Assembly (NCBI GenBank): GCA_029210325.1
Contig: JARGPU010000001.1
Coordinates: 816,126 to 880,125 of the forward strand
Reading direction: 5' to 3'
Length of the DNA stretch: 64,000 nucleotides
DNA from: Alcanivoracaceae bacterium
GTDB lineage: Bacteria; Pseudomonadota; Gammaproteobacteria; Pseudomonadales; Alcanivoracaceae
The position numbers and the translations under genes were made by a program. The notes under the pieces are model-generated. The model worked only from the letters and a program-made list of their open reading frames with translations. It did not search any database and was not told the origin of the DNA. Shown piece after piece: positions 27,351 to 37,763 of the stretch (position 1 is the first letter of the stretch; each line of letters opens with the position of its first letter).

Positions 27351-28421
27351 TTAGCCTTGATCAGTGTTGTCCGCAGTATTTTCCGCAACATCCTTTGCCT
27401 TGGGTCGGTCCAGCACATAGGCATCGAGGCCAGCCTCGGTGAGCAGATAGGCTCCTAGCTCGCTGCGCCTGCCTCCATCACAGCACAGCACATAGACAAA
27501 CGCCTTTTGCAGGGATCGTATCTGTCGGCGCAGTTCATTCAACGGGATATTGCGCGCGCCAGAACTGCGGTCATGACGGAATTCCATGGGCAGACGGACA
27601 TCAATCAGTACAACGGCGCGGTCTCCGTCTTCCTCCATGCTGTCCACTTGCTCCTGCGAGATGCGCCGGATAACGGAGTCCTGCAGCAACGAGCGAAAAT
27701 CATCTTTACCCAATGCCATCAGGATGCCGTCGCTAGTCATGGTGACCGTGGCATTACGTGGCGCATCGGAGATCAAGGCGTCTTCGCCAAAGAAGTTTCC
27801 AGTAGTCAGAGCAGCAAGAGTTTCCTGCTTGCTACCCTGGGTGCGGCTGACCATGGCTTTGCCCTGTTTGATGACAAAGAAGGTGTCGCCCGGTTCTCCC
27901 TCGCGAATTACCTGCTCCCCGAGTTTGACTTCCCGCTCCGCAAATTTCACAAACAGGGACTGGATTTTCTGTGGTGGGATCTGTGCGAACAAGTCTGATG
28001 CCAGCAGCGCATCCATCCAGTCGCGCTCCGAACTATCATCATCTTCGTCGAGCATGGACTCCGCGGCTTGGGTCCAGGTCATCAGTAAGTCGAGTTTGTC
28101 CCGCTCAATGGCATAGACCACGGAAGACTCGGTGCTGATTGCGTTGACGCTGTGCTGGGCATAATTGTCGATGGCGAGGTAGTTTTCGTCATCTTCTGCG
28201 GGAAACTTACGTACCTGAAAGCTGGCATCAATCAGGTCAAGTGCGCCTGAAATCAGGAAGTAGGCCAAGTCCGAGCTTTCGCCCCGTTTGAAAAGAACTC
28301 TGGCCGGAGCCAGGTTCAGTACCTGAATCTGGCCGGCGATATCACGCAGGTGGGACTCAGACAGGCAGTCGAAAGGAATGAAGTCGTGCAGCCTTTCCAG
28401 ATTAATGCCCGCATCTGCCAT
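27351..28421 (-). CDS. Double cyclic-nucleotide-binding domain plus rhodanese protein
   Basis: A 356-residue cytoplasmic protein with two cNMP-binding domains (about residues 15-120 and 145-255) and a C-terminal rhodanese domain (about 265-345). The second cNMP domain has the canonical phosphate loop GNFFGEDALISDAPRNATV with the Arg, so ligand binding is plausible. The first is degenerate, with no Glu/Arg pair. The rhodanese keeps a Cys in VLCCDGGRRS, the active-loop position. There is no DNA-binding domain. It lies between purD and the RetS-like kinase, seven bases from the latter, which suggests a joint signalling role. Confidence 0.87.
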   Translation of the reverse strand: MADAGINLERLHDFIPFDCLSESHLRDIAGQIQVLNLAPARVLFKRGESSDLAYFLISGALDLIDASFQVRKFPAEDDENYLAIDNYAQHSVNAISTESSVVYAIERDKLDLLMTWTQAAESMLDEDDDSSERDWMDALLASDLFAQIPPQKIQSLFVKFAEREVKLGEQVIREGEPGDTFFVIKQGKAMVSRTQGSKQETLAALTTGNFFGEDALISDAPRNATVTMTSDGILMALGKDDFRSLLQDSVIRRISQEQVDSMEEDGDRAVVLIDVRLPMEFRHDRSSGARNIPLNELRRQIRSLQKAFVYVLCCDGGRRSELGAYLLTEAGLDAYVLDRPKAKDVAENTADNTDQG

Positions 28422-28496
28422 GATATTCCCGCCCCCTGATAAGTCTGAACCCGATTATGAAAGTGATAATGGTGACAAGTCCAACCCTTGAGCGCC

Positions 28497-29786
28497 TCAG
28501 GAGGGCATCTCACGAGCAACAGCCTGATAGCCAATATCGCGACGGTATTGGCAGTCCGCCCAATGAATCCCCGCCAGCCCCTGATAAGCGCGCGCCTGTG
28601 CGGCTGCTACTGAGTCACCTAGTGCGGTGACACATAGTACCCGCCCACCATGGGTGAGCACCCGACCATCCTGCTCCACGGTACCTGCATGAAATACTTT
28701 CAGGTCGCTGCTATCTGCGCCCTGCAGGCCGTCAATGCGGTCGCCCTTGCGATAGTCGTCCGGGTAGCCTCCTGCGGCCATAACCACGCCCAGTGCCGGG
28801 CGTGGGTCCCAATCCGCTTCGACGGTATTCAGCTTGCCGTCAATCGCGGCCAGACACAGCTCCGCCAGATTCGAACGCAGACGCATCATGATGGGCTGGG
28901 TTTCCGGGTCGCCGAAGCGGCAGTTGAACTCGATTACCTTGGCGGCACCAGTAGCATCAATCATCAGGCCGGCATACAGGAAGCCGGTGTAGGGGTTGCC
29001 CTCCGCAGCCATGCCGCGCACGGTGGGATAGATCACTTCGCGCATAATGCGGTCGTGGATATCCGCAGTGACAACCGGTGCAGGAGAGTAAGCCCCCATA
29101 CCGCCGGTGTTAGGGCCGGTGTCGCCATCGCCGACCCGTTTATGGTCCTGACTGGTGGCCATGGGCAGGACGTGCTCGCCGTCGACCATAACAATAAAGC
29201 TGGCCTCTTCACCTTGCAGAAACTCTTCGACAACCACGCGGTGGCCCGCGTCACCAAAACGGTTGCCGGCTAACATGTCGCGTACCGCGGCTTCGGCCTC
29301 ATCCATGGTCATGGCGACAATCACACCCTTGCCGGCGGCCAGTCCATCAGCCTTGATGACAATGGGCGCACCTTTTTCTTTCAGGTAGGCGAGAGCCTGG
29401 TCGAGGTCGGTGAAGTTGCCGTAACCGGCGGTGGGAATATTGTGGCGGGCGAGAAAGTCCTTGGTGAATGCTTTCGAGCCTTCAAGCTGGGCGGCACCAC
29501 GGGTCGGGCCAAAGCACTTCAGGCCTTTGGCTCTAAAGTAATCCACCAGACCGTCCACCAGAGGTGCTTCTGGGCCAACTATGGTCAGGGCGATGCCTTC
29601 TCTAATGGCTAGCTCTGCCAGTGCCTGCTTGTCCAGGGCATCAATGGCGACATTTTCCACCTTGGCTTCTCGGCCGCTACCCGCATTGCCAGGAGCCACG
29701 AAAACCTTGCTGACATCCGCAGACTGAGCCACTTTCCAGGCCAGTGCATGCTCGCGCCCACCAGAACCGATAATCAAAACTTTCAT
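28497..29786 (-). CDS. purD: Phosphoribosylamine-glycine ligase (GAR synthetase)
   Basis: ATP-grasp enzyme that makes glycinamide ribonucleotide, step two of purine synthesis. At 429 residues it has the E. coli length. Typical sequence includes MKVLIIGSGGREHALAWK at the N-terminus, KADGLAAGKGV near residues 147-157, and GPNTGGMGAYSPAP with CRFGDPETQ in the catalytic core. It lies 28 bases after purH on the same strand. Confidence 0.97.
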   Translation of the reverse strand: MKVLIIGSGGREHALAWKVAQSADVSKVFVAPGNAGSGREAKVENVAIDALDKQALAELAIREGIALTIVGPEAPLVDGLVDYFRAKGLKCFGPTRGAAQLEGSKAFTKDFLARHNIPTAGYGNFTDLDQALAYLKEKGAPIVIKADGLAAGKGVIVAMTMDEAEAAVRDMLAGNRFGDAGHRVVVEEFLQGEEASFIVMVDGEHVLPMATSQDHKRVGDGDTGPNTGGMGAYSPAPVVTADIHDRIMREVIYPTVRGMAAEGNPYTGFLYAGLMIDATGAAKVIEFNCRFGDPETQPIMMRLRSNLAELCLAAIDGKLNTVEADWDPRPALGVVMAAGGYPDDYRKGDRIDGLQGADSSDLKVFHAGTVEQDGRVLTHGGRVLCVTALGDSVAAAQARAYQGLAGIHWADCQYRRDIGYQAVAREMPS

Positions 29787-29814
29787 CGCGTTGTTCTCCG
29801 GTCAGTGGCGGCTG

Positions 29815-31383
29815 TTAATGTCGGAAATGACGCATGCCGGTGAACACCATGGCCATGCCATGCTCATCGGCGGCAGCGATGGTTTCAGCATCGCGCATTG
29901 ATCCGCCCGGCTGGATCACGCAGGCAATGCCGTTGCTGGCGGCGTTATCGATACCGTCACGGAACGGGAAGAAGGCGTCAGAAGCCATCACCGCACCTTG
30001 TACTACTAGCCCGGCGTGCTCGGCCTTGATCGCCGCGATGCGTGCTGAGTTAATGCGGCTCATTTGGCCAGCACCAACGCCGATGGTTTGACGGCCTTTG
30101 GCATAAACAATGGCGTTCGACTTGACGAATTTGGCCACCTTCCAGGCGAATATCATGTCGTGCATTTCTGCTTCGCTGGGCACTCGCTTGGTGACTACCT
30201 TCAAGTCGCTTTCCGTAATCATGCCGTTATCGCGATCCTGCACCAGCAGGCCGCCATTGACGCGCTTATAGTCGAGGCCGGCGATACGCTCCGTGCCCCA
30301 CTCGCCACACTCCAGTACGCGCACATTCTGCTTGGCCGCAGTTACTTCGAGGGCTTCTTTGGAAACCTTCGGAGCAATGATTACTTCAACAAACTGACGA
30401 TCAACAATTAATTTTGCAGTGGCCGCATCAAGCTCACGGTTGAAGGCAATAATGCCACCGAAGGCGGATTCCGGGTCGGTCTGATAGGCCAGCTCATAGG
30501 CTTGGCCGATGCCATCAAGACTGACCGCTACGCCACAGGGGTTGGCGTGCTTGACGATGACACAGGCTGGCTTGACGAATGACTTGACGCATTCCAGCGC
30601 TGCATCGGTGTCGGCGATGTTGTTATAGGAGAGCTCTTTTCCTTGCAGCTGCCGGGCAGTGCTGATGGATGCTTCGGCCGGGTTTTCCTCGGTGTAGAAC
30701 GCCGAATTCTGATGCGGGTTCTCGCCGTAGCGCATGTCCTGGGTTTTGTTGAAATTCAGGTTGATGGTGCGTGGAAAATTGGCATTGCCGTTACCCACCA
30801 GCTTGCCAAAGTGATTGGCAATAGCGCTGTCGTAGGCCGCGGTATGTTCGAATGCCTTGATGGCCAGATCAAAACGGAACTCAAGGCTCAGCTCGCCGTT
30901 GTTACTTTCCAGCTCCGCCACTACTCGGGCGTAATCCGATGGGTTGGTGACGATGCCGACATGGGCATGATTCTTGGCCGCCGAGCGGACCATGGTGGGG
31001 CCGCCGATATCGATATTTTCGACTGCGTCCTCAAGAGTACAGTCAGGCTTGGCCACGGTCTGCTTAAACGGGTACAGGTTGACCACTACCAGGTCAATCC
31101 GGCCGATGTCGTGTTCGGCCATGACTGTGTCGTCCTGGCCGCGGCGGCCAAGGATGCCGCCGTGGATTTTCGGATGCAGGGTTTTTACCCGGCCATCCAT
31201 CATTTCCGGAAAACCGGTGTAGTCCGACACTTCCTGCACAGCAATCCCGGCATCCTTCAGGGCGCGGAAGGTGCCGCCGGTGGACAGCAGCTTGATGCCG
31301 CGGGCGGCGAGGGCGGCAGCAAAGTCCACTAGCCCGGTTTTGTCGGAAACGCTGATCAGCGCGCGTTCTACAGCCTTGCTCAT
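29815..31383 (-). CDS. purH: Bifunctional AICAR transformylase / IMP cyclohydrolase
   Basis: Performs the last two steps of IMP synthesis. The 522-residue protein has the MGS-fold cyclohydrolase domain at the N-terminus ([36 protein letters not shown]) and the larger transformylase domain beyond residue 200 (with [10 protein letters not shown], the catalytic Lys-His pair). It follows a strong terminator that closes the dusB-fis unit, so it probably has its own promoter in 31384-31408. purH-purD order is conserved in gammaproteobacteria. Confidence 0.97.
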   Translation of the reverse strand: MSKAVERALISVSDKTGLVDFAAALAARGIKLLSTGGTFRALKDAGIAVQEVSDYTGFPEMMDGRVKTLHPKIHGGILGRRGQDDTVMAEHDIGRIDLVVVNLYPFKQTVAKPDCTLEDAVENIDIGGPTMVRSAAKNHAHVGIVTNPSDYARVVAELESNNGELSLEFRFDLAIKAFEHTAAYDSAIANHFGKLVGNGNANFPRTINLNFNKTQDMRYGENPHQNSAFYTEENPAEASISTARQLQGKELSYNNIADTDAALECVKSFVKPACVIVKHANPCGVAVSLDGIGQAYELAYQTDPESAFGGIIAFNRELDAATAKLIVDRQFVEVIIAPKVSKEALEVTAAKQNVRVLECGEWGTERIAGLDYKRVNGGLLVQDRDNGMITESDLKVVTKRVPSEAEMHDMIFAWKVAKFVKSNAIVYAKGRQTIGVGAGQMSRINSARIAAIKAEHAGLVVQGAVMASDAFFPFRDGIDNAASNGIACVIQPGGSMRDAETIAAADEHGMAMVFTGMRHFRH

Positions 31384-31408
31384 CGGAAAATCCTGATCGT
31401 GGTTGGTT

Positions 31409-31438
31409 GAAAATGAAAAGGGGCAGAAAATCTGCCCC
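31409..31438 (-). terminator. Rho-independent terminator of dusB-fis
   Basis: On the minus strand GGGGCAGA-TTT-TCTGCCCC forms a perfect 8-base-pair stem (31420-31438) followed at once by TTTTCATTTTC. It lies 20 bases after the fis stop codon. This is a classic intrinsic terminator. Confidence 0.9.
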
Positions 31439-31457
31439 TCGGGTCGTCGGGCCGCTG

Positions 31458-31769
31458 TTACAGCAGGCCGTATTGCTTCAGTTTCTTACGTAGGGTGCCG
31501 CGGTTGAGGCCGAGCATCTCGGCCGCTCGTGTCTGATTGCCGCGGGTGTATTCAAGCACCTTTTCCAGCAGCGGGATTTCCATTTCGGCAAGCACCGTAT
31601 CGTACAGTTCGCTGACATCTTCACCATCAAGGTTGCGGAAGAAGTCGTTCAGTGAGCGGCGTACACAGTTGCGCAAAGTATCGCGACTGTCTGCTTGAGC
31701 CAGGGTCAGCTCTGGCTTGCGTTGTTCGGGGGCATCAAGTGAGTCAAATTTACGTACTGCTGAGGTCAT
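31458..31769 (-). CDS. fis: DNA-bending regulator Fis
   Basis: Nucleoid protein that bends DNA and controls rRNA, tRNA and growth-phase genes. Its 103 residues end in the helix-turn-helix [27 protein letters not shown], nearly the E. coli sequence. The start overlaps the dusB stop in ATGA, the conserved dusB-fis arrangement. Its dosage normally peaks in early exponential growth. Confidence 0.96.
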   Translation of the reverse strand: MTSAVRKFDSLDAPEQRKPELTLAQADSRDTLRNCVRRSLNDFFRNLDGEDVSELYDTVLAEMEIPLLEKVLEYTRGNQTRAAEMLGLNRGTLRKKLKQYGLL

Positions 31770-32821
31770 GCGGCCTTTGCTCCGTTCTGGTCACCGCCGC
31801 ATCCATCGGCGAGAGATACTTCACCGTACCGACCAAAGCGAACCCGGTCAGTGACAGTATTGAGATTGTGAAAAAAATGCGCGACTGCGCGTTCCTGCGC
31901 TCCAGCATCGTCAATACGGTTGAATTGCTGACGGAAATTTTCTCCGCCTGGCAAGTTGGCCGTGTACCAGCCCAGATGCTTGCGGGCGATCCGGACACCG
32001 GCGGCGATGCCATAAAACTCGTGCAGCGAATGCAGGTGTTCTGTGACCAGAGCCTGCACCTCTTGCACCGTCGGGGCGGGAGGCAATGTACCTGTTGCCA
32101 GCCATTCGGCGGTGTCGCGAAAGATCCAGGGGTTACCCTGAGCTGCGCGGCCGATCATGATACCACCGGCTCCGGTGGATGCCAGTACTTTGCGGGCCTT
32201 TTCCGGAGAGTCGATGTCACCATTGGCAAGTACTGGAATTGACACGCTTTTTACTACCTCGGAGATGCTCTCGTACTCGGCCTCGCCGTTGAAGCGGCAG
32301 GCTCGGGTGCGGCCATGCAGGGCCAGCGCCTGAATGCCACAGGCCTCGGCAAGCTGGGCAATACGTACCGCGTTGCGTGTTTCCGGGGTCGGCCCGGTGC
32401 GGAACTTCAGGGTCACCGGGACGCTGACAGCCCCGACCACGGCCTCAAGTATTCGCTCCACCAGTTGCTCGTTCTGGAGTAATGCGGAGCCAGCCTGTCT
32501 TTTGCAAACCTTCTTGGCAGGGCAGCCCATATTGATGTCGATAATCTGGGCGCCGAGATCAACATTTTGACGGGCCGCTTCGGCCATCATGGCCGGGTCT
32601 CCTCCGGCGATCTGGATAGATACCGGGCCCGGCTCATCAGCATGCGGTAAACGACGCATGCTTTTTCTGGAGTGCCATAGTGACGGATCGCTGGTGAGCA
32701 TTTCTGACACGATCAGGCCGGCGCCCTGTCTACGACATAGTTGGCGAAACGGTAGATCGGTGACGCCAGCCATGGGCGCCAGCACCAGATTGTTACGCAG
32801 CTCATACGGGCCGATCCGCAT
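31766..32821 (-). CDS. dusB: tRNA-dihydrouridine synthase B
   Basis: Flavoenzyme that reduces U17 in tRNA D-loops (position known from E. coli). The 351-residue TIM barrel has [20 protein letters not shown] near residues 15-34, [10 protein letters not shown] with the catalytic Cys near residue 103, HGRTRACRF and the GDIDSPEKA region. It is about 25 residues longer than the E. coli protein, with an added C-terminus. It starts the dusB-fis operon. Confidence 0.96.
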   Translation of the reverse strand: MRIGPYELRNNLVLAPMAGVTDLPFRQLCRRQGAGLIVSEMLTSDPSLWHSRKSMRRLPHADEPGPVSIQIAGGDPAMMAEAARQNVDLGAQIIDINMGCPAKKVCKRQAGSALLQNEQLVERILEAVVGAVSVPVTLKFRTGPTPETRNAVRIAQLAEACGIQALALHGRTRACRFNGEAEYESISEVVKSVSIPVLANGDIDSPEKARKVLASTGAGGIMIGRAAQGNPWIFRDTAEWLATGTLPPAPTVQEVQALVTEHLHSLHEFYGIAAGVRIARKHLGWYTANLPGGENFRQQFNRIDDAGAQERAVAHFFHNLNTVTDRVRFGRYGEVSLADGCGGDQNGAKAA

Positions 32822-32904
32822 CTTCGTACTCCGTTGCCGGAAGGCTTGAAGGGGCAGCGATAATAGACAAGCAAAGGCGCAGGGGAAAGCGGCGTTTGTG
32901 GTCA

Positions 32905-32921
32905 GCGGCCCGGTGGGCCGC
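32905..32921 (-). terminator. GC-rich hairpin after the DUF3426 gene
   Basis: GCGGCCC-GGT-GGGCCGC is a perfect 7-base-pair stem with a 3-base loop just eight bases past the stop codon. There is no T-run after it, so it may need Rho or serve mRNA stability. Confidence 0.4.
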
Positions 32922-32928
32922 AGTCTGC

Positions 32929-34278
32929 TTAGCCCTGCTCGGGTAGCGGTAGCAGGCGCAGGGTGTAGTTCTGGGCGTCACTGCCCGGGTCAAGTATCTC
33001 CAAAGACAGGCGCACCGGAACGCCTGGCGGCATTTCTGTCATGTTGCTGATCTCGCCGCGCAGATACTCATCCGGCTGAAAGCGTCGACTGGCTATGGCG
33101 CGGCCGTTCAGGTCGGTAAAGCCCAGCTCAATTAGCGGGAAGGGCTGTGCGTAGCGGCCGTCATTGAACACGATAACGTCAACTACCAGTGCACCCTGGG
33201 CCCGTGGGTGAGCGCGCACTATCAAGTTAGAGCCACGTAATTCAGAGACGTTGGAAAGATTAGGCAGGCTGCAGCCAACGGCGCCGCAAATGTTGGCGTA
33301 AAACGGTCGCCACGCTGGTGTACGCGATAACTCGTTGAAGTTGAAAATCAGATACTGGCTGGCGAACACCAGCAGGGCGGCCAGCGACAGGGCGCCCCAT
33401 TTGAGCAGCTCACCGCTTTGCTCGGCGATGCTTTCCAGGGGCAGGCTTACTTTACCGGGTTTGCGTTCTTCAATCGCCGGGACATCAATGGCCGCGATGT
33501 CATCACCGTCATCAATGCCATCTGTCAGCGCGCCTAGCGAGTCATCGTTAAAAAAGTCTCCTGAGTCCATGGCCCAGTCAGGCATGTCAGTGGATTTTTT
33601 CTGGCTGGCTTCACTGGTGCGCTGCTTTTTCTGTTCCTTCTGCTCCCTGCGCTGCTGATCTTCTGAGCGCTCGGTGAGCGACAGGTTATCGGCCTGCACA
33701 TCAACTGGGGCGGGCTTGTCTTCCAGCTCTTCCAGCAGCTTTTCAGCCCAGGACTCGTCGCTGTCCTCGCTCTGCATCTTTTTGCCGGCGCCAGCCATAT
33801 CGGAGAAGTTTTCATCCCGCAGGCTGTCATCATCGTCGCTGTCCAGCGACATAAAGGAGTCGCTCAGTTCCAGCCCGCCCATCGATAGACGGGTATCGTT
33901 GGATGGAATGTTGGAGGGTGGCGGTTCATCCACCAGCTTCTCTGGCATTGCGTCGTCGATGTCGTCACTAAGATCGTCATCCATTGACCAGCGCTTGGCG
34001 GCGGGAGCGGCCTCACTGGCCGGCGCTGATGACAGATCCTCGGTCATGCTCCATTTTTGCTCAGCGGGCTTTTCTGCTGGTGGGGCTGCGGGCTTGGCGC
34101 TTTTCGCCGGGCTTGCTGGTTTCGCTGCGGGCTTGCCCTCAATCAGGTGATCGGTGGCCTGAAAAACCTTCAGACAGGAGCCACAGCGCACCGCACCCTT
34201 GGCCTGAGCCAGATGCTGTTCGCTGATACGGAACTGAGCGCCGCAGTGTGGGCACTGGGTCTTGTATTGCGCTGCCAT
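32929..34278 (-). CDS. Zinc-ribbon DUF3426 membrane protein
   Basis: A 449-residue protein with an N-terminal zinc ribbon (C9-x2-C12 and C32-x2-C35, the MJ0042-type pattern). A long low-complexity stretch rich in Asp, Ser, Ala and Glu follows (about 45-280), then one transmembrane helix (about 291-313) and a C-terminal DUF3426 domain on the far side. In Pseudomonas the same gene lies between prmA and dusB, so it is part of a conserved neighbourhood of unknown role. The low-complexity linker is weakly conserved in general. Function unknown. Confidence 0.87.
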   Translation of the reverse strand: MAAQYKTQCPHCGAQFRISEQHLAQAKGAVRCGSCLKVFQATDHLIEGKPAAKPASPAKSAKPAAPPAEKPAEQKWSMTEDLSSAPASEAAPAAKRWSMDDDLSDDIDDAMPEKLVDEPPPSNIPSNDTRLSMGGLELSDSFMSLDSDDDDSLRDENFSDMAGAGKKMQSEDSDESWAEKLLEELEDKPAPVDVQADNLSLTERSEDQQRREQKEQKKQRTSEASQKKSTDMPDWAMDSGDFFNDDSLGALTDGIDDGDDIAAIDVPAIEERKPGKVSLPLESIAEQSGELLKWGALSLAALLVFASQYLIFNFNELSRTPAWRPFYANICGAVGCSLPNLSNVSELRGSNLIVRAHPRAQGALVVDVIVFNDGRYAQPFPLIELGFTDLNGRAIASRRFQPDEYLRGEISNMTEMPPGVPVRLSLEILDPGSDAQNYTLRLLPLPEQG

Positions 34279-34372
34279 GCCGTCGACAGACTCCCTCTTC
34301 GGTGATTAAACGCAGTGTTACCCAAGCTGGGCGCCGCCGGCAAGCCGCGTGATCAGGATGCGGTGAAATTTC

Positions 34373-35245
34373 TCAGCGGCGTACCCCATGAATGCGAACC
34401 CAATCATTTTTTTGAGCCACGGCGGACAGATCAAAATGGTCACGGTAGGCCGCCAGTACCGACTCGGCCTGGTCGGCGAGAATGCCGGATAGCACCAGAT
34501 CGCCGCCGGGACGGCAGTAGCTGGTTAGTACTGGCGCCAGTTCCACCAGTGGTCCGGCAAGGATATTGGCCAGCACCAGATGGTAATCGCCCGCTGGCAT
34601 GGCTTGCGGAAGATAGCAGCTCAGCTTGCCGTCGATGCCGTTAGCAGCGGCGTTGTCGCTGGTTGCCAGCAGCGCCTGCGGGTCCAGATCGCAGCCGACA
34701 GCGCTTTCTGCTCCGAGTAGTAGCGCTGCAATCGCCAGAATCCCGGAGCCGCAGCCGAAGTCCAGCACCTGCTTGTTGGCGACATTGGCGCTATCCAGCC
34801 AGCTTAAGCAAAGCGAAGTGGTTTCATGGGTTCCGGTGCCGAATGCGAGGCCAGGATCGAGCCTTATGTTGACTGCCTGCGGGTCAGGAGCCTCGCTCCA
34901 GCTGGGTACGATCCAAAGACGCTGACCAAACTGCATGGGCTTGAAATCAGCCATCCAGGCTCTTTCCCACGGCTGGTCCTCAACCATCTCGTGGTGGAAG
35001 TCTGCCAATGGACCCATAGCAGACTCAATCGCGGCATGCAGCAGGGCGGCATCGGTATCCCTATCAAACAGGGCGGTGACCACGGTTTGCTGCCACAACG
35101 GCGTGGCACCTGGAGGTGGCTCGAAAATCGGTTGGTCGGCAGCGTCGGTGCAGGTCACCGCTTCAGCACCCAGTTCGGCGAGCAGGTCCTGCAAGGGCTC
35201 GGCGTGGCCGGCGTCGGAGGGGATATGAATTTGCAGCCAGGCCAT
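34373..35245 (-). CDS. prmA: Ribosomal protein L11 methyltransferase
   Basis: SAM-dependent enzyme that trimethylates ribosomal protein L11. The 290-residue protein has the family N-terminal substrate domain and the catalytic core with GLAFGTGTHETTSLCL near residues 130-145, VLDFGCGSGILAIAA and NILAGPLVELAP. The ATG at 35245 has GGGAG upstream. The order accC-prmA is conserved; here a strong hairpin separates them. Confidence 0.95.
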   Translation of the reverse strand: MAWLQIHIPSDAGHAEPLQDLLAELGAEAVTCTDAADQPIFEPPPGATPLWQQTVVTALFDRDTDAALLHAAIESAMGPLADFHHEMVEDQPWERAWMADFKPMQFGQRLWIVPSWSEAPDPQAVNIRLDPGLAFGTGTHETTSLCLSWLDSANVANKQVLDFGCGSGILAIAALLLGAESAVGCDLDPQALLATSDNAAANGIDGKLSCYLPQAMPAGDYHLVLANILAGPLVELAPVLTSYCRPGGDLVLSGILADQAESVLAAYRDHFDLSAVAQKNDWVRIHGVRR

Positions 35246-35280
35246 GGGAGCTCCCAATAATCAGCGAGGCGCGATTATGC

Positions 35281-35318
35281 CATGGTTCATCCGCACCGGT
35301 ACGGACGGATGAACCATG
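35281..35318 (-). terminator. Long hairpin between accC and prmA
   Basis: CATGGTTCATCCG and CGGATGAACCATG form a perfect 13-base-pair stem around a 12-base loop, five bases after the accC stop. No T-run follows, so it may be a Rho-assisted terminator, an attenuator or an mRNA 3'-end stabiliser that lowers prmA relative to accBC. Confidence 0.5.
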
Positions 35319-35322
35319 AGTG

Positions 35323-36669
35323 TTACTGGGTACGCAGCTTTTTTTCCAGATAGTGGATATCGATACCACCGGCTGCGAAGCCCTTGTCGCGGAAAATCTT
35401 GTCGCGATGCAGGGGGATATTGGTCTTGATGCCTTCCACTACCACTTCTTCCAGTGCGTTACGCATGCGGGCAAAGGCGGTGGCCCGGTCCGGTCCCCAG
35501 GTGATCAGCTTGCCGATCAGGGAGTCGTAATAGGGCGGCACCGTATAACCGGAATAGATGTGCGAGTCGACGCGCACGCCATTGCCGCCCGGAGCATGGA
35601 AGTAGCTGATCTTGCCAGGGCTCGGGGTGAAGGTATGGGGATCTTCAGCATTGATTCGCACTTCGATAGCATGGCCGTTCATAACCACATCAGACTGGCG
35701 AATCTGCAGAGCCTGTCCACCGGCAACCAATAGTTGCTGCTTGACGATATCCACACCGGTGATCATTTCGCTGACTGGGTGCTCCACCTGTACTCGGGTG
35801 TTCATCTCAATAAAGTAGAACTGGCCATCTTCGTAGAGGAACTCGAAGGTGCCGGCGCCACGATAATTGATCTCCAGACAAGCACGGACACAGCGTTCCG
35901 CAACTTCTTGCTTGATGTCATCAGGTATGCCCGGCGCTGGCGCTTCCTCTACCACTTTCTGGTGGCGACGCTGAAGGGAGCAGTCACGATCCCCGAGGTG
36001 CACCACATTGCCCTGGCCGTCAGCCAGCACCTGGATTTCAACATGGCGCGGATGCTGGAGAAATTTCTCCATATATACGGTGTCGTCGCCAAAAGCGTTT
36101 TTTGCTTCCGAGCGGGTCAAGGTGATGGCGTTGAGCAACTGGTGTTCACTTTCCACCACGCGCATGCCGCGGCCACCACCACCTGCTGCTGCTTTGATGA
36201 TGACCGGGTAGCCTATCTCCCGACCAAGGCGCAGTGCTTCATCAGCATCTTCACCCACCGGGCCGCCTGAACCAGGCACCGTTGGCACACCGGCCTTCTT
36301 CATGGCTTCAATGGCGGAAACCTTGTTGCCCATCAAGCGAATGGTTTCCGCGCGCGGGCCGATAAAGGTAAAGCCGGAGCGCTCAACGATTTCTGCAAAG
36401 TCTGAGTTTTCGGCAAGAAAACCGTAGCCAGGGTGGATGGCATCCGCATCCGTTACTTCGGCGGCGCTGATTATGGAAGGAATATTCAGGTAGGACTGGC
36501 TGCTCGGTGCCGGGCCAATGCAAACCGCTTCATCTGCCAGGCGAACATGCATCAGGTCGCGGTCCGCTTTCGAATAGACGGCCACGGTGCGAATACCGAG
36601 CTCGCGGCAGGCGCGTAAAATGCGCAGGGCAATTTCGCCGCGGTTAGCAATCAGGACTTTCTCTAGCAT
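35323..36669 (-). CDS. accC: Acetyl-CoA carboxylase biotin carboxylase subunit
   Basis: Carboxylates the biotin on AccB with bicarbonate and ATP, first half-reaction of malonyl-CoA synthesis for fatty acids. The 448-residue ATP-grasp protein shows [30 protein letters not shown] (glycine-rich loop), [24 protein letters not shown] and the C-terminal carboxylase domain. It follows accB by 14 bases and is typical of the accBC operon with aroQ upstream. Confidence 0.97.
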   Translation of the reverse strand: MLEKVLIANRGEIALRILRACRELGIRTVAVYSKADRDLMHVRLADEAVCIGPAPSSQSYLNIPSIISAAEVTDADAIHPGYGFLAENSDFAEIVERSGFTFIGPRAETIRLMGNKVSAIEAMKKAGVPTVPGSGGPVGEDADEALRLGREIGYPVIIKAAAGGGGRGMRVVESEHQLLNAITLTRSEAKNAFGDDTVYMEKFLQHPRHVEIQVLADGQGNVVHLGDRDCSLQRRHQKVVEEAPAPGIPDDIKQEVAERCVRACLEINYRGAGTFEFLYEDGQFYFIEMNTRVQVEHPVSEMITGVDIVKQQLLVAGGQALQIRQSDVVMNGHAIEVRINAEDPHTFTPSPGKISYFHAPGGNGVRVDSHIYSGYTVPPYYDSLIGKLITWGPDRATAFARMRNALEEVVVEGIKTNIPLHRDKIFRDKGFAAGGIDIHYLEKKLRTQ

Positions 36670-36683
36670 GACGTATCTCCCCG

Positions 36684-37142
36684 TCAGACGATGCTGAACA
36701 GGGGCTGGTCAAACTCCACCGGCTCACCGTTTTCCACCAAGATGGCTTCTATAGTGCCGGACTTGTCCGCTTCGATCTGATTCATCATTTTCATCGCTTC
36801 GATGATGCATAACACATCACCTGCTTTGACGGCTTTGCCCACTTCCACGAAGGATGGCGCTTCCGGGGACGGAGAGCTGTAGAAGGTGCCTACCATGGGG
36901 GAGCGAACCTTGTGGCCAGCTGGTTGGCTGGCGGTCTCTGCTGCAGTCGGGGCAGCAGCCGGGGGCGCCACTGGCGCAGCTGCGGGAGCGGGCGAGTAAT
37001 AGGCTTGCTGCATGGGCATGGCGGCTGCACTGCGATTGTTACGGCTGATGCGAACGGACTCTTCGCCTTCGCGGATTTCCAGCTCATCAATGCCTGATTC
37101 TTCCAGCAGCTCAATGAGTTTTTTGACTTTACGAATATCCAT
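36684..37142 (-). CDS. accB: Acetyl-CoA carboxylase biotin carboxyl carrier protein
   Basis: Carries the biotin between AccC and the carboxyltransferase. It has 152 residues: an N-terminal helical domain, an Ala/Pro-rich linker (about 38-75) and the biotinyl domain, with the modified Lys at residue 118 in [12 protein letters not shown]. The flexible linker is long but normal for the family. It lies between aroQ and accC. Confidence 0.97.
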   Translation of the reverse strand: MDIRKVKKLIELLEESGIDELEIREGEESVRISRNNRSAAAMPMQQAYYSPAPAAAPVAPPAAAPTAAETASQPAGHKVRSPMVGTFYSSPSPEAPSFVEVGKAVKAGDVLCIIEAMKMMNQIEADKSGTIEAILVENGEPVEFDQPLFSIV

Positions 37143-37177
37143 GTCCAGTTCCTGTCGTTCAGTTCGGTTTATTCAGT

Positions 37178-37621
37178 TCAGTGTTTTTCGAGTCTGCTGA
37201 GTGCCGCATCAAGGGCCAGGCGGTAACCGTCTGCGCCCAGGCCAACGATGACGCCCTCGGCAATATCGGAAAAATAGGAGTGGTGCCGAAATGCTTCGCG
37301 ACCATGCACGTTGGACAGATGCACTTCGATAAACGGGATGGCCACAGCCAGCAGGGCATCGCGTAATGCCACGCTGGTATGAGTAAACGCCGCCGGATTG
37401 ATGAGGATGAAATCCACCCCCTCGCTACGGGCAGCCTGAATCCGGTCGACCAGTTCGTACTCAGCGTTGCTCTGCAGGTTTAACAGGTGGTGTCCGCGGG
37501 CCTTGGCCTGATCCATCAGAGACTGGTTGATCTGCGCCAGAGTCAGGTGGCCATAGGTGTCCGGCTCGCGAGTGCCGAGCAGGTTGAGGTTGGGGCCATG
37601 AAGTACCAGAATCGTCGCCAA
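37178..37621 (-). CDS. aroQ: 3-dehydroquinate dehydratase, type II
   Basis: Third step of the shikimate pathway. The 147-residue flavodoxin-like protein has the family N-terminus [19 protein letters not shown] with the essential Tyr (near residue 24) and the catalytic His in [19 protein letters not shown] near 101-107. It is the first gene of the aroQ-accB-accC unit and follows the dsbD terminator. Confidence 0.96.
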   Translation of the reverse strand: MATILVLHGPNLNLLGTREPDTYGHLTLAQINQSLMDQAKARGHHLLNLQSNAEYELVDRIQAARSEGVDFILINPAAFTHTSVALRDALLAVAIPFIEVHLSNVHGREAFRHHSYFSDIAEGVIVGLGADGYRLALDAALSRLEKH

Positions 37622-37669
37622 AGTGGCTGCTCCCGGGCAAAAGTTCGTTAATTGTGCTGAACTTGGAGG

Positions 37670-37696
37670 AAAAAGGAGCCGAATCGGCTCCTTTTT
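37670..37696 (-). terminator. Bidirectional rho-independent terminator after dsbD
   Basis: AAAAA-GGAGCCG-AAT-CGGCTCC-TTTTT is a perfect hairpin with an A-run and T-run on its two sides, at 37675-37691 plus flanks. On the minus strand it separates dsbD from aroQ. Confidence 0.9.
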
Positions 37697-37763
37697 CTAT
37701 ATGACCGGGAAGTCTAGGGGGAAACGCCCAAAGGTGGAAGGGCTTTACAAGGCTAGTTACAAA

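Noticed and set aside
30643-31332. A 229-codon plus-strand frame inside purH
   Set aside because: Antisense to a well-conserved enzyme; no recognisable domain or start signal.
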